Source: Chelydra serpentina (taxonomy: Eukaryota > Chordata > Testudines > Chelydridae). From it: 64,000 nucleotides of DNA. Numbering within the stretch: the first letter of the stretch is position 1; each line of letters opens with the position of its first letter. Below are positions 1 to 12,110 of this stretch, piece after piece. Below the pieces are notes generated by a model. It did not search any database, was not told the DNA's origin, and saw nothing but the letters and a program-made list of their open reading frames with translations. The translations under genes were made by a program, and so were the position numbers. The stretch is from the NCBI GenBank assembly GCA_037349315.1, contig JBAIAC010000018.1:6386001-6450000 (forward strand). The letters run 5' to 3'.

Positions 1-113
1 TGGCGCTTAGGTGGGTGTAACTTATGTCGCTCAGGGGATGGCTTAGTCACACCCCCTGAGTGATGCAAGTTATACCAACATAAGCGGTAGTGCAGACATA
101 GCCTAAGTTACAA
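1..113. repeat. MITE end (GTCTACACTG-type), cut by window edge
   Basis: An internal imperfect palindrome (AACTTATGTCGCTCAGGGG against CCCCTGAGTGATGCAAGTT) is followed by the terminal motif GTAGTGCAGACATAGCC. The terminus resembles the ends at 9222, 19391 and 55328. Confidence 0.6.
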
Positions 114-3100
114 TTTCTTTATTTCACCCTTTCAAAATCCAAATGCCAATCTACTTCTCTCCCACTAAAAACTGCCCTTCTTTACAAGTCATTATTTTAA
201 GGCACAGTGGCATTCTTAATGACTGACTAGTGATGTATGGCTTACTAGCTCTTGCTACCATTTATACGCCAGGTGATTGTGTCAAGTTACAGAGCAGGTG
301 GGTGCTACTATAATAGAAGCCATTGGCCTATATTATGTCATTGCTTTCTCTCTTTTATTTGGTATGTTACTTAAGATTTTTAGTTTTTAAGTGATCCAGC
401 TATTGAATTAACATTTTGTTGCAAGTTTTCCCCCTACTTAGCCTTCTGCAAATGACAATCATTTATAGCCTTGATGCTTCGTTCAAGCTTTTAGAATAAG
501 GACACTGCTGATATTTATTTTGCTATTTTAAAATAATTTAATAAATTTAATATGCACATAGTCCCATTGAGAGGAGTTAGACTACCTTCAGAGCAAGGTA
601 CTACTCAATGTGAATAAGAGGGGCAGAATTTGGACTCTAATGAGAAGCGAATTTGGGCACCACTAGCCATTAATATAACTCTAGTGCTTTAACTTTTAAG
701 GTCCAGAAACCTTCAGAATTTAGGGAGTTCTAACAGAGTTGAGACCCAGGAATTATAATCCTGCATAGATGTCCCATTAGTAAAATAAAATATTTTCATA
801 ATGTCAAATTATGTATCAAATTGAATTTATTCTGAACTAACAGGGCTGCAGGACTGAAACAATAAGAAAAATATATGAGGGGAATGAAACATGAGAGCAG
901 TTTAAACCCTGGAGATTAGTTAGCTTCATGTAGGTATGGTAAGAACATTCAGTAAAACTGATGGTATCAAAATGGTACTTATATAGCTGTAATCAGCAGC
1001 ATCTATCCTGTGCATCATCTCTCTGTTCGAGCAATTCCCTTGCTTCAAAACCACTTACAGAATTTTTACTGCAGTAGCAAGTGCCAGATGGATGCAGTAT
1101 TATTAGCAAAGCAGATTAGTGTGGGGGAGACAAGTTAACACTACAGATATGTATAGAAGGTGTTAAATGGCATAGGAGCTATTCTCTCCCCATCTCATGT
1201 TATATAATACAGCCACGCAGGCAAACTAGTTTTTCTGTCCAAGAGCCAATAACCGCATGTATCTTTGCAGATGGAACTGGCCTGTAAATTACATGCGTTT
1301 CTTTAAAATCCCTTTTGCAACTACCTTAAAATGTAGCAATCTCATACATACAATAGCACTCAGAAATGTGCAATCTTTTGAAACAAGATTTCATAATCAG
1401 CTACCTCATCCTATCAGGTGGGTATTCAAACTGCATAAATTGCATTAGCAGAAGACAAGCCCTAACAAGACAGAGTTATGAAAAAATTAGAAAAGGAGGA
1501 TGAGTTTAAGGATTTGCAATTCAAGGCTCCACTCTTGCAAGCCCTCTTCACATTGAGCTTACTGGGAGTTTGATGCAGGGAGGGCTTGCAGAATAAGGGA
1601 TGATTAGGAGGCTATTCTTTCTGAACCAAATCTAAAATCTTTCAATAGAATATTGCTTCCCCATCTATTCTTCCTAAGACCACGCTCCCTCCTCCCATCC
1701 CCAATAAATTGTCGACCAAACCCCATGTGGGAAAAGAAAAACGGAATGATAATATTGAAAGGAAGGAATATCAATTACTTTCATCAACAAACCAAGCTAG
1801 TTTATGCCTCCAAGCCTATAAGGAGGCACAGGTGTTTCCGGAAGAGGCTTTAAGAACGTTAAGCATTGGTTATAATGTGTTCTCGAAGGATTTCAGAAAT
1901 TCCCCACTATTTACTATCTGAATCATAACCAGCACTGAAAGTGTGAATTACTGACCTTAAGGATGAACAGTGGTGCAATGTCACCAGCAAACAGGCCAAG
2001 CTAAAGAAACCAGATTTGGCCACAATGGGGAAATGTGTCAACGTTTTTCATTCACGTTTAATTTAACTTTAATTTTGAAATCTAGGTCTTAGGGAAAGGA
2101 TAGAAATCAGGGTTTTCAGGTTAAACCCTAAAAACCAGACCCCTTAGTTTCAGAACTAGTCCTCCACATAAAGTACATAAAGTGATAGCACTTAGAGCTA
2201 TGAAAAATGTTTATGTACTTTTAAATATTAAAGTGTCCATTTACTCACCAGAGAAAAAACAATTTAGTATTGCAATTCGAGAAAATCACATGTCATTATG
2301 TTCACAGCAAGTGCATCATCATCTGGGCTCCTTATAAATATATGAACACAAAAAGACTATGATTTCCTGCAAGAAATACTTATTCCAACAGAAGGAAGCT
2401 GAATAAATAGCTCCCCAGGAGCAATTAAATGGTGGAAGTTAATTGCTTGTCTGAGATAAAAATCAGAACTGGCCTGAAATTCATCCCTTCACCTGTTTAA
2501 GACAAGCCTTTAAAATTCAGCTGTCCTCTCTCACCCAGGAAGAGGATCCAAGAAAATATAAAACCACCCACTTCCACACGATTCATTCTCCTTTCCTCCC
2601 AGACAGCTGCGATGCCTTTCCCTTCCCATTGGATAGCTAGTGCCAGCTGCTCGAGTCCACCATCACTGCTTAGAGCCTCTGCAATGAGACCTTAGATCAC
2701 CTCTACCGGTGCAATGCAAGTAAGTGCAGCATCCTGGTGTTCAGTCACACAAAGCAAATAAAGAAGCTGAGTAGAGAAAAGAAAAGGTAGATGAAGTAGA
2801 CTAAAAGCAGCAGCATCTCTTTCTCCACTCACTAAAAACATCCATTTTGAGGTCATAAAATTAACCCAACACATCCTCTGTGGGGATAAACAAAAACAGT
2901 CCATTTCCCAGAGAAAAGTGATTAGTCCCCCATTATGCTGTACAGCTGGACTTCTGTTTCTGTGTGAAAGTAGAGAGCTCTCCACTGAGAACACTCTGAC
3001 CCCCAAATGTTTAGAGCACTAGGCTCAAGTGCCTTAAGTGATCTCAACTGACATGGCTGTTTAGATTCTTAGGTAATCAGAACCCAAACCATATAGGCTT

Positions 3101-3194
3101 TGATAGAGCAACATTACTGATCTGAATGGAAGAAGGGCTTTTCAATCTTGCTGGCAAAGACATAATGAGATCCAATACGTGGAAAATGAAGTTA
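114..3194. other. Intergenic, nothing recognised
   Basis: AT-rich sequence with only short chance open frames. I saw no gene, RNA gene or clear repeat here. Confidence 0.5.
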
Positions 3195-3199
3195 AGACA

Positions 3200-3425
3200 A
3201 ATTTAACCTTGAAATAAAAAGCAGCGTCCAGTAGCGAGGGCAACTAAACATTTAAACAGTTTACCAGGGGAGGTGGTGGACTCACCATCACTTGGAGTCT
3301 TTAAAATGAGACTAGATATCTTTCCATCCAGCTTCAAAGAGAAATGCCACAGCCTGGGAGAGCAGAGGTCGGGCTGAATGGTCCTGGTGGTCTCTTCTGG
3401 CCTTGGAATCTGTGAAGGAAGCGGG
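3200..3425 (+). mobile_element. CR1 LINE 3' fragment
   Basis: The plus strand reads like the conserved end of a CR1 ORF2 and its 3'UTR, with LPGEVVDSPSLGVFKMRLDI and then a GGTCCTGGTGGTCTCTTCTGG-like segment and a short GAATCTGTGAAGG tail. It is 5'-truncated, as is typical of CR1. Confidence 0.65.
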
Positions 3426-3608
3426 GGATTCATGGGCCACAGAGCGAACGGGATTGCTTGCATTGCCCTCAACACATTAATAAACACTTGCATCTCTGCA
3501 TTAAGACATTTACAACAATCGTATCTCGTGCTTCAGAGCTTTAACTAGTTGCCTGCAGGAGTCAGGAAGAAAACTGAGAATCCAGGAACCAATTACAACT
3601 CCAAAAGC

Positions 3609-3628
3609 TCACCCACCCACCCACCCAG
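3609..3628. repeat. Short (CCCA)n microsatellite
   Basis: Four to five tandem CCCA units are visible. Confidence 0.7.
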
Positions 3629-3689
3629 CAAACTTCAAAGGAAACACTGCACTGAAGGCCATGCATCTGCCCTGCACATCTCAGACACT

Positions 3690-4680
3690 AGAATGTTTGA
3701 GAAACACCATAGAAGTTGCTTGTGAACTGGAAGAGTGCTATAATCCGTTGGGGAGGCAAAGCACCAGCTGCCTCATAACAAGCCGTAATACACCCTGCAA
3801 TCCATCTCAACAATCTCTGTGAAGAGACTGTTGACCAGTTTGATCTTTCTGCGATGGAAACAGAGTTGAGGTGATTTTTTAAATTGCTTGGTCCTATCCA
3901 CATAGATGTATAATGGCATTGACCTTCTAACATATGAAGGGAAGTCCCCCGCTGAGATTTATGTAGTTTAGGAAAAAATACCAGTAGATGAATAGACTGG
4001 TTAAGATGGAAATCTGATAGCACTTTAGGTAAAAACTTGGGTTCGTGGGCATCGGGAGACCTTGTCCTTGAAAAACATTGTAAATAGGTGGTCTGCCATC
4101 AATGCTCCAGTTTCTAATAGTGATAGCTATTAGAAAGAATGCCTTAATAAGTGAAAGAGCAGGTTGCCACAGGTTCAAATAGAGGTCCCATAAGGCATCT
4201 AAGGGTACGTCCATACTTACCGGCTGGTTCGGCGGCAAGCAATCGATCTTCTGGGATCGATTTATCGCGTCTTGTCTAGACGCGATAAATCAATGCCGGA
4301 AGTGCTCGCCGTCAACACCGGTAATCCTGCTCCACGAGAGTAGGCGGAGTCGACAGGGGAGCCTGCCTGCTGCGTCTGGACCCGCGGTAAATACCTTTTA
4401 GTTCGAACTAAGATACTTCGACTTCAGCTATGTTATTAATGTAGCTGAAGTTGCGTATCTTAGTTCGAACTGGGGGCTTAGTGTGGACCAAGCCCAAGTA
4501 CTAGGTCGAAATGCCAAATGGCAGCAGAATCCTTACCCCCAAATTAAGATTTCCCCAGACCCTCCATAAATCTTGAGGGCACAGGGTGTGCAAAACAGAA
4601 AGCTCCCCACCCAGTGCAGAATGAAAAGCTGATATCACAGCAAGATGAGCCTTAATGGAGCTAAATGAATAAACCTTTTT
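3690..4680 (-). mobile_element. DIRS-like tyrosine recombinase fragment, split by a MITE
   Basis: The minus strand encodes degraded blocks of the DIRS integrase (tyrosine recombinase). In order these are IKAHLAVISAFHSALGGE, RFMEGLGK, FDLVL (interrupted), LMGPLFEPVAT, LSDFHLNQSIHLLVFFPK and SSQRLLRWIAGCITACYEAA. The catalytic HxxR block is missing because the copy ends just before it. The element at 31937-33260 carries the same blocks (DLNLVLTRLTGPPFE). DIRS elements insert by a recombinase, not a DDE integrase. This copy has frameshifts and is dead. Confidence 0.75.
4203..4495. mobile_element. MITE with two internal palindromes, inserted in DIRS
   Basis: The ends GGGTACGTCCATACT and (reverse strand) GGGCTTGGTCCACACT form imperfect terminal inverted repeats. 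Inside are two long hairpins: one around GATTTATCGCGTC (4257-4292) and one around AGTTCGAACTAAGATAC (4400-4471). Removing the element restores the recombinase reading across DLVL and LMGPLFE. The target duplication appears to be AA or is ambiguous. A Harbinger-like non-autonomous element is the best guess. Confidence 0.75.
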
Positions 4681-4695
4681 TTAAATCCAGCAGTT

Positions 4696-5171
4696 AATCC
4701 AAGATGGCTGACAGCAGAAAAGATTCAGGCACAAGGTGCTGCCAGAGACACCAGTGGCTGAACCTCTTCACAATTTCTGAAGGCAAGTCAAATATTAAAA
4801 TAGACTCCTTTTTACTGTGTAATAATACCTGTGCTCCTGTCGAGCAGGTGGATTCTAATACTGTGAATGATCTAGGAGCCATGTTTAGAAATGGAGGACC
4901 CCTAGGTTGAGGTGAAGCACACAACCTGCATCTCGGGAGAGGAGATGAGGGATGGTTGGAAGCCTGAGCACTGGTTGGGGACACAGGTAAAGGACAGCAA
5001 GCTCACCTCGGCCAGGTCAGTACTACAAGGATAACCCTGCCCTTGTCCTGCCTGATCTTGTTTCTCAAACACATTGGACTGCCATCTAAAACTGTGCTCT
5101 GCCTTTGAACCCGGATACATGATCAATACAAGCACAATGTTTTGGTCAGATCTGATTTGTTTTTAATTCCA
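4696..5171. other. Intergenic, nothing recognised
   Basis: Short open frames exist on both strands but none resembles a known protein family. Confidence 0.4.
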
Positions 5172-5834
5172 TGTAACAGGGTGGGGGAACCCCGTCCAGT
5201 GAGGGGTGAGTACACCGTCCTCTATCTCAGGGCGGCGAGGCCAAATGGCTAGAGTAGATATAATTGCCTTCACCTCCAGGACGATACAGCCTAGTGGTCA
5301 GAATTGATACTGTCACCTTGGGTGCGGAGTGGCAGCTGCAGTAGGGTACCCAAGCGCATCCTGCTCCACCAGGTCCCAGCCCATGGCCTTAACACACACA
5401 GTCACTGAGTCAGCAGGGCTCCAACCGAAACATGCTCACTACCCACAGGACTATAGCTAGCTCCTCCCCCCAAGCCACTTCCTACCATGTCTCTTGGAGC
5501 AGTAGTTGGAGCATCGTCTGGGTCTCCGGGCTTCTTGGTGTGTGCGGTTCCCGGTCACTCCGATCCTTCTTGGGTGTCAATAGGTACCTGAGTGTCTGTC
5601 TGGGTCTCGGTACCTCTGGCTTCCGCGGTCGGGTGTTCCAGCTGCTCCCAGGCTGGGCCTGTGAGGTGCATCCTTCCTCCTTGGCAGTCAAGTTGGGCTG
5701 CTCCCTTTTATACTAGTGCTACACATGAAGCGTGTCCTGTAGGGCTAAGGGAAGTGGGGGTGGGAGTGGCTTCTTCCACCCACAATGAGGAGTTAACCTT
5801 TCCCCGTCTAGTGTGGGGTGAGTGCACCCCATCA
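5172..5834 (-). mobile_element. LTR-like element, minus orientation
   Basis: The segment starts TGTAACAGGGTGGGG and ends CACCCCATCA, so it begins TG and ends CA on either strand. On the minus strand it has TATAAAAGGGAG (5704-5712). A related motif, GTCYAGTGNGGGGTGAGTRCACC, occurs near both ends in direct orientation (5191-5215 and 5806-5829). No matching target duplication was found, so the boundaries are tentative. Retroviral or Gypsy-type LTR origin is an inference. Confidence 0.5.
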
Positions 5835-6679
5835 ATAAATACTCAAAATTAGTTCATTACATTAGGAAATTGTTTAGAGCTTTTTTGACTCAGGTCTTCA
5901 TTCCACAACTGACATCAAAGCAGCATAGTCCCTAACAACTTTGTCAGGCTGAGAAAAATAGGTAATATTTTATGGATAGTGCTTGTTAGTGTACTTTCAT
6001 TAATGACAAAAAGTTACACATTCAGAGGACAGTAATGTAATAAAACTATGTTTTCATCTCTGAAATATTGAGGTGAACTGCTAGCACCAAAAGGAGTGAT
6101 CGAGCTGGTATCCATATATTTTTCCAAATCGTTGTTTGTTTGGAAATGTTGATATATATTGTTTTTAAATTCCAAGTTCATGAAAGTACCTGCGGATGAG
6201 AGATATGACACTATTTCAAAACATACAATTGAGTCCTGAATTGGGATGCTATGGGCACCCGCTATATACACATCCGAAGCATTCATTTGGCTGGCCATCT
6301 GGAAGAATGCCAGTACAGTCCAAAGGTTAAATTCATCTTTTTAATAAAGGACCAAACATGTGCTGCACAAGAGATTATGCATTCAACATGAAGGGACGCT
6401 GTTCTAGTCACCAATGGAAAGTGACAGCAGCCCATGCTCTGGATTTTATCAAGTACCTTGTGCAAACTTTTTTTCCTAACCAACTCCAGAGACTGCAAAT
6501 AAGATTAAACCATATTATATTCTGCTTTGTTGACCTGTAGGCAGAGTGGCCAGCCTGCTTTAAGATTGGGAACCAGACTTAGGTGAGTCAGATGGGTCCA
6601 ACTGTCAGAAATTACCTCCAACTACGAAATCTCGGCAATACTCCTCTTGGCTCATTTGGGGTGGATCTCAGGCCAGCTC
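5835..6679. other. Intergenic, nothing recognised
   Basis: No gene or repeat family was recognised. This flank would contain the 3' end of the RAB30 retrocopy if a UTR were carried along, but no poly(A) trace was clear. Confidence 0.4.
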
Positions 6680-7279
6680 TTAATTCAAATTACAGCAAGT
6701 CAAACAGCGGATACTTTCCTCCTGTCCTGGTACCGGGGATGCCACATTGTTTACAAGTGTGTTCGATCTTGCCTTGCTGATCAAATGACAAGCTAAGTGC
6801 AGGAAGAGTTTTTCCACATAACCTCTGCTAAAAATGAGGTAAGCAGATAGTACATGTTTTGGTCCTCTGAAAATCCTTCAGCTCTTTGTGGGGAGACTTC
6901 TTTTCTCAGCTAAATCAACCATTTACCCACTAGCCGTTATGATTTTATTGTTGGCAAACTGTTCCATTTCTTTCAACCATTCAGGAAGGCATTGGAAGGA
7001 TTCTTCACAGGTTATGTTATAGGCCAATATTAATGCATTAGTTTAGTGACAGTAACTCTGCGTAATGGACTGGAATCTCTCTCGTCCTGCTGTATCCTAG
7101 ATCTGCAGTTTCACTTTTCCACTATTTATCGCCACAATCTTAATCAAAGTCAACCCTGATAGTGTCTCCTTGACCTGGTGGGAAAAGCGAAAGTGAATTG
7201 TCAGACTAAGCAGGTTTTCCCCATGCCAGTGTTGCCAATTAAAACAATTTTGAACAGAAAAACAATCTTCCATACTCAT
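6680..7279 (-). pseudogene. RAB30: RAB30 processed pseudogene (intronless, broken)
   Basis: Read on the minus strand this is an almost full-length copy of the small Golgi GTPase Rab30. It starts with MSMED and, across two early frameshifts, shows the P-loop (GNTGMGKTC), LFPPGQGDTIRVDF (switch I region), INSGKVKLQI then a stop, DTAGRERFQSITQSY, ITCEESFQCLPEWLKE, NTLVNNVASPVPGQ and the C-terminal prenylation end LTCCNFN with TAA at 6680-6682. The parent gene has several coding introns but this copy has none, so it looks retroposed. Several frameshifts and stops abolish the product, and the NKID base-specificity motif region is degraded. No clear poly(A) tail or target duplication was found. Confidence 0.9.
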
Positions 7280-7644
7280 TTACACAGCTGGATTTAGGAT
7301 TTTTCCTCATGCCTTGCAAGACCATAAAACAAGACAATGCAGGAATCAATCACCTACACATTTTTTTATTTTCAAGATTTACTTACTGACAGCTTTTTAA
7401 AATTTTAATACAAAAAGCCAGTCAACACCTTCAGCAAATAATACATTATATCGAGCTGATTAATGCTAAATTACCATGTATCACAGCCACAAAGTTAACA
7501 ATTAACCCTGGGAAAACAAAAAATCTGAGTTCATGGACTGGAACATAATATTTCTAAGTCACTTGTTTATAAGTTGGCCATACGATGGCAGGAGTTTGCC
7601 AGTGTCTTTGCTGGATCCAGGAACACTTTATTAATGGGTAGTTT

Positions 7645-8960
7645 CACCAACAGTAACATCACCAACCGCAAGATATCCAAAGTGTTTGTGATGAGTCTTT
7701 AACTTCCTCAAGAGGTATCTGGAGGGCGTCCGCCACCTTCTTCATAAGGTTCTGGAATTGACAAAAATAGTCTACCGTTGATAGTGGTGGAGGCATGACT
7801 GCCTCATTGGATACAAAGATGAAATAGAGGTTTGAGGGGGTAGCCTCTTTGTCTGCCTTATCCTCCAGTTCCTCAAAAGGTCTCCTTGAGTTGGGGGTTT
7901 GGTGGAGGAGACTGCGTGACCCTAGTTTCCTGGTGCAGTAAAGCTGGAGGTCAAGCAAAATTGCTGCTAATGCCACCTAAGGACCCCAGGGTGGCCACTG
8001 GAGATACCCATATGGGAGAGGGAGTGGTACCCAGGACTGACCCCACCACCCTGATATGTGTGAGGGTCTCTGTCAAAGTACGGGTTTGAGTAATGATGTG
8101 AAGGGGAACCCCACACTGATGAGACTGATTGAATTTCTCCCTTTGTCCTCCTTCTCAGCGTCCTCCAGTGAGGCAGCCCCAGTAGAAAAGGGCGGAAAAT
8201 CCTGTTGTACCAGAAAGCAATAGTAATCTGGAGACTGTGGTCTCAGTACTGAGAGTGTTGTTTGGTACATAAGCAGTGGGGACTCTGGCTGATCTAACAC
8301 TGACAAGTCCCTCGAGTAATGGAATTCCTGTGGTACACCAAGCAGGACAGTATTGATACAGCAATTGACTTCAGTGGTACAACTGGTTTGGGGCATGTAG
8401 GCACCAAGGCCAAAGGTGTGTGCTTCGATTTGGTTGGTAATGGAGTCAAGCGGGAGGTGAGTTTTGGTAAGTCTGAAGTAGATTGTGTCCATCTGGATGC
8501 GCAAAATACTGTGGCCCTGCTGGCTCAGTGTTTCTCTAAAGTGCTCTGAAATCTCCCTGCTCTGCAGGTACTGGAGGAAGAGTCTGTCACCTCTATGGTA
8601 TTGAGTGAAGAGGCTGAGGTCTCAGACACTGTAGACCTAGCAGGAGATTGGGACTTCTTGGGAGCTAGCTCCTTGTGATTGGAGATTGAGCTCTTCAGAG
8701 CCTTTCCCTTCTTAGGTGAGACCTTAGCCAAAGTTAAAGGGATGCAGGCTCTGTTTGGAGACAGATGTAGAGTGGGGGAGTTTCTTGATGTGACTTGGAA
8801 GTGGGTCGAAAAGAGCACTCCACCATCAGCAGCTTCAGTTTTGTCTCTGGATTCTTCTAAGTTCCAGATTTTAAAGCCAGGCAAAAAGTTAAACTTCTGG
8901 GAGATATGGGACTCTCCCAAACAAAGGATAAAACTTAGAATGACCATTGCTCATCGGGAT
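7645..8960 (-). mobile_element. DIRS-like gag remnant
   Basis: The minus strand has three adjacent degraded open segments that read like the gag-type ORF of DIRS retrotransposons. They show a Lys/Ser-rich stretch (KKSQSPARST), an acidic Pro-rich part, and then FQNLMKKVADALQIPLEEVK and a degraded QTLWI end. The same strand carries the recombinase piece at 3690-4680, but about 3 kb of unrelated DNA separates them, so they may be independent fragments. The assignment rests on remembered family patterns. Confidence 0.5.
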
Positions 8961-9107
8961 AGCCTCCTGACAAGGATGGTAGCATTTGGAGTCTGGCAAG
9001 ACAGACAACATGCCCCATCAGGCCAAATAAGCTTCCCAGAAAAAATGACGGGAGAAAACAGAGGAAAAACTGAAACCTCTCCCAACTATCTTAAAGCCAT
9101 GGCAGAG

Positions 9108-9222
9108 CTTTAACGTCGCTATGGGGTCGCAGCTCCAGCGCGGGGAGAGCGCTCTCCCAGCGCTGTAATAAAACCACCTCCACAAGGGGAATAGTTGTAA
9201 GTGGCAGTGTAGACAAAGCCTA
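9108..9222. repeat. MITE 3' fragment (AGCGCTGTAAT / AGTGTAGACA type)
   Basis: It contains GGGGAGAGCGCTCTCCCAGC and ends with CAGTGTAGACAAAGCCTAA, matching the terminal pattern of the Harbinger element at 19352-19391. The other terminus is missing. Confidence 0.6.
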
Positions 9223-11214
9223 ATTCTATACCAACACCCATTAGAAACACCAAACTGAACAATTACAAAACACACTGATGCACACGAGTGGACATACTAG
9301 AGCTTCGTCTCAGGCTGAAGTGGTAGAGAAGGAACTGAGTGCAGTTTGCCTGTACAGCCCTATATATCCTTAGAGCGTGGCACGAGACTTTATAGAGTCC
9401 ATGTGCAGGCCAGACTGACACTGCTAATGGAAAATCTCCAATCAATGCATTGAGAAGCGCATGCGCACCTGAAGTGGAACACCCATAGGGAAAATAGTCA
9501 AAGAACTGGACTGCACAGATGAGGCAAAAGTTCATGGCTTAGAATTTTAGAATCTGCAACTCAGTGGTTTTTCCGTTACGGACACCCAAACCTGTTTTCC
9601 ATATAGTTCCTTTGTCACAGGGCATCTATACATCAAGGTTGATCTTGGAGGCGGCAGCGATACTGGGCCTCTCTAACACCAGCTCATAGAAGCACTGCTC
9701 AACTTTCTCAGTTGCTAATTTGACTGTGGAATTGGCACAGCCATCATAGCTTGGTTCCATATTTAGGACTTCCATGGAAGGATGTAAAAATCTATCCGCA
9801 AAGAATGCCTCTTTCCCTTGACAAGTCAGGAGACCTTCTCCCTTCCCCTTCCTGAAATTGGTAAGATCCACAAGCTGCAAATCTCACCCCTTCATCATAT
9901 CCATCATCCTCAGTCCCCATGTCACTGAGAACAGGAACGCCCTTCACAACATGAAGAAAATCTTAAGATTTAGGAGTGTCTGGACAATTGATTTCTTATC
10001 CACACTGAGGTTCAGCCATATCAGAAGATCTTTTAAAATGACTCTTTTTAATATTGATAAGCAGAGATGCCTAAACAAGTACTAGATACATTTAACAATT
10101 CACAAAAGCAAATACATGCTCTAGGGAGACTGCAATCAATTCCACATATCAACGAGAAGTCAGAAAAAACAAAGACCCTCTTTTTTGCAGCACACATTAA
10201 AGCTTAGCTGTCAAATGCTGACATTTGTAAACAGCCTCTTTTAAAAGACACAGCTCTCCTCCCATGAGGAAGAGTTTTAGAATCTCTTCCAACCTAACAT
10301 ACAATTTCAGATGTAGTTCCTCAAACAATCCTGACGTTTGGTGACAAGGGACAATTTTACTGTTTACTTTAAGCTCTTCTCAGTGAGTTGAACGCTCTTG
10401 ATATTTTCAATATATTGAATCTTTTTTCCAACATAATTGAATACACATTTTAGACAAAACACAAGTCATGTCATACAGGTAAGGCAGAACCCAAGTTATG
10501 GACCTGGATTTTCTCTTTGCATAGAATAGGATGGACACTTTAAAAAGAATTCATTCAGCTAAGTAAGGTAGATAATGAAAATTCAACATTCCCATCATGC
10601 ACCTTTCCTCTCTCCTTCTTTTAAATGAGACCGCCAAGCTCCATATGTATCCTTCTGAGAGTCTCTCCCCCTCCCCTGCCCCGCATACCCATTTTTTAGG
10701 TCATCTTAATCTCTACCCATCAATTAAATCTTTTATGTTGTGATCAGTTTTCCAAGGTAAAAGTTGCAATCCCCAGACTTATTTTTTCACAAAAGATTCC
10801 ATGATGGGAGATGGAAGACTGAAGAGGCTGCTTTTTTTTAATGTGACATTTTGCAGGAAGCCTATAAAGAAGGAAGTAATGTTTAAATACTGTGTTTCTT
10901 AAAAAACATTTCAGAAGCACTCTACCACTCTTAAAGAAGATGGTGTAAAGCTAGAATAGCTGGCATTGTTAGTCTTAAATTACAATTTTGGAAAGTAAAT
11001 AAGTGACAGACAGCAACATTTTTCATTGCTAGTAGTTTAAAAATATTTTTTTTTCAAATGAAAGTTAAAATTAGATTTACTTTACAATGAAAGGTGACTC
11101 AGTTTTTAATTACTCACACCTTTTGGTTCACAAAACACCAGAATATGACAACCTTGATATTGTTACAGAAATACTTAAATTGTTATTGCAGAATGGCTCA
11201 GTTAAATAGTCAGA

Positions 11215-11290
11215 CTAAATTCCTTGGGGCAGGGACTGCTCCCTCATCTCTGGAAAGCATGTACCATATCACAGGTATTAACAGGAATAA
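11215..11290 (+). repeat. SINE tail fragment
   Basis: TCCTTGGGGCAGGGACTG followed by GTACCATATCACAG resembles the widespread reptile SINE/MIR-like tail with GGGGCAGGGACTGT and a TACAGCACC-like block. It is short and diverged. Confidence 0.35.
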
Positions 11291-12029
11291 AAGGAAGAAT
11301 TTTACATTCCCAGTTGGAGATAAGGTTCGTGGTCACTTGTTTCTTCTGGCAGCGAGTTCAACTCATAGAACAATTGAGGGGAAAAAAAACCCATTTCTTG
11401 CATTCCTAAGTTTCATTCTTGAGGAGGAAGTTCAGTTGTTCCAGATGAATTTAACATTTGTGCAAGGTTATGATCACACGGTGAAGCAGAGCCTTAGAAT
11501 GTCATGAAAATTTCACCGAGGGTTTCAAAGACTAGGATGGAAATCTTAACTTGACTACTCAACCTGCTAGAACAATGCTGAAGGTATGGCACATAAAAAC
11601 TGCTGGTAATATTTAAGACCCAATAATTTTCAGTGACGACTTGTAATTAAATTTTGAGCCTAATTTATCTGATTTACTGACTAATCCTAACCAACATTAA
11701 GGATTTATGAAATAGCTATTGCTCAACTACTGCCAAAGCAGCATAGATATTTATGCATCTTATTTAGAAAGGTATGCTTTACTCATCCTTTAAGCAATCC
11801 TGAAAGATTCCCACAGTAACACTCGACACTACTACAGCGATACAATATTTCAGTACTCCCGTCCCTTTCCCCATCCAACGTACAAATCCAAAGACCAATT
11901 TAGAAATTTTTACAGTCTACTTTGAATAAAAACAGTACATTGTCACACTGTCCTGGGCTGTGCACCATAACATCTCATTGATATGTGAAAAGTTTAGAAG
12001 CTTTTAAAACAAAACCACTACCCAACTCT

Positions 12030-12110
12030 TGTACAGCACTTATCAGTAGACCTCAAAGCGCTCTACAAAGGCAGTACAGATTATCTACACTTTCACATTT
12101 ACCTTCCTCA
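12030..12110 (+). repeat. Ancient SINE/LINE tail fragment
   Basis: TACAGCACTTATCAGTAGAC followed by CTCAAAGCGCTCTACAAAGG resembles the conserved CAGTAGATCTCAAAGCGCTTTACAAAG motif common in amniote genomes. Confidence 0.4.

Noticed and set aside
8679..9113. 144-codon plus-strand frame
   Set aside because: It is antisense to the gag-like remnant at 7645-8960, which has the recognisable motifs, and its end runs into a MITE.
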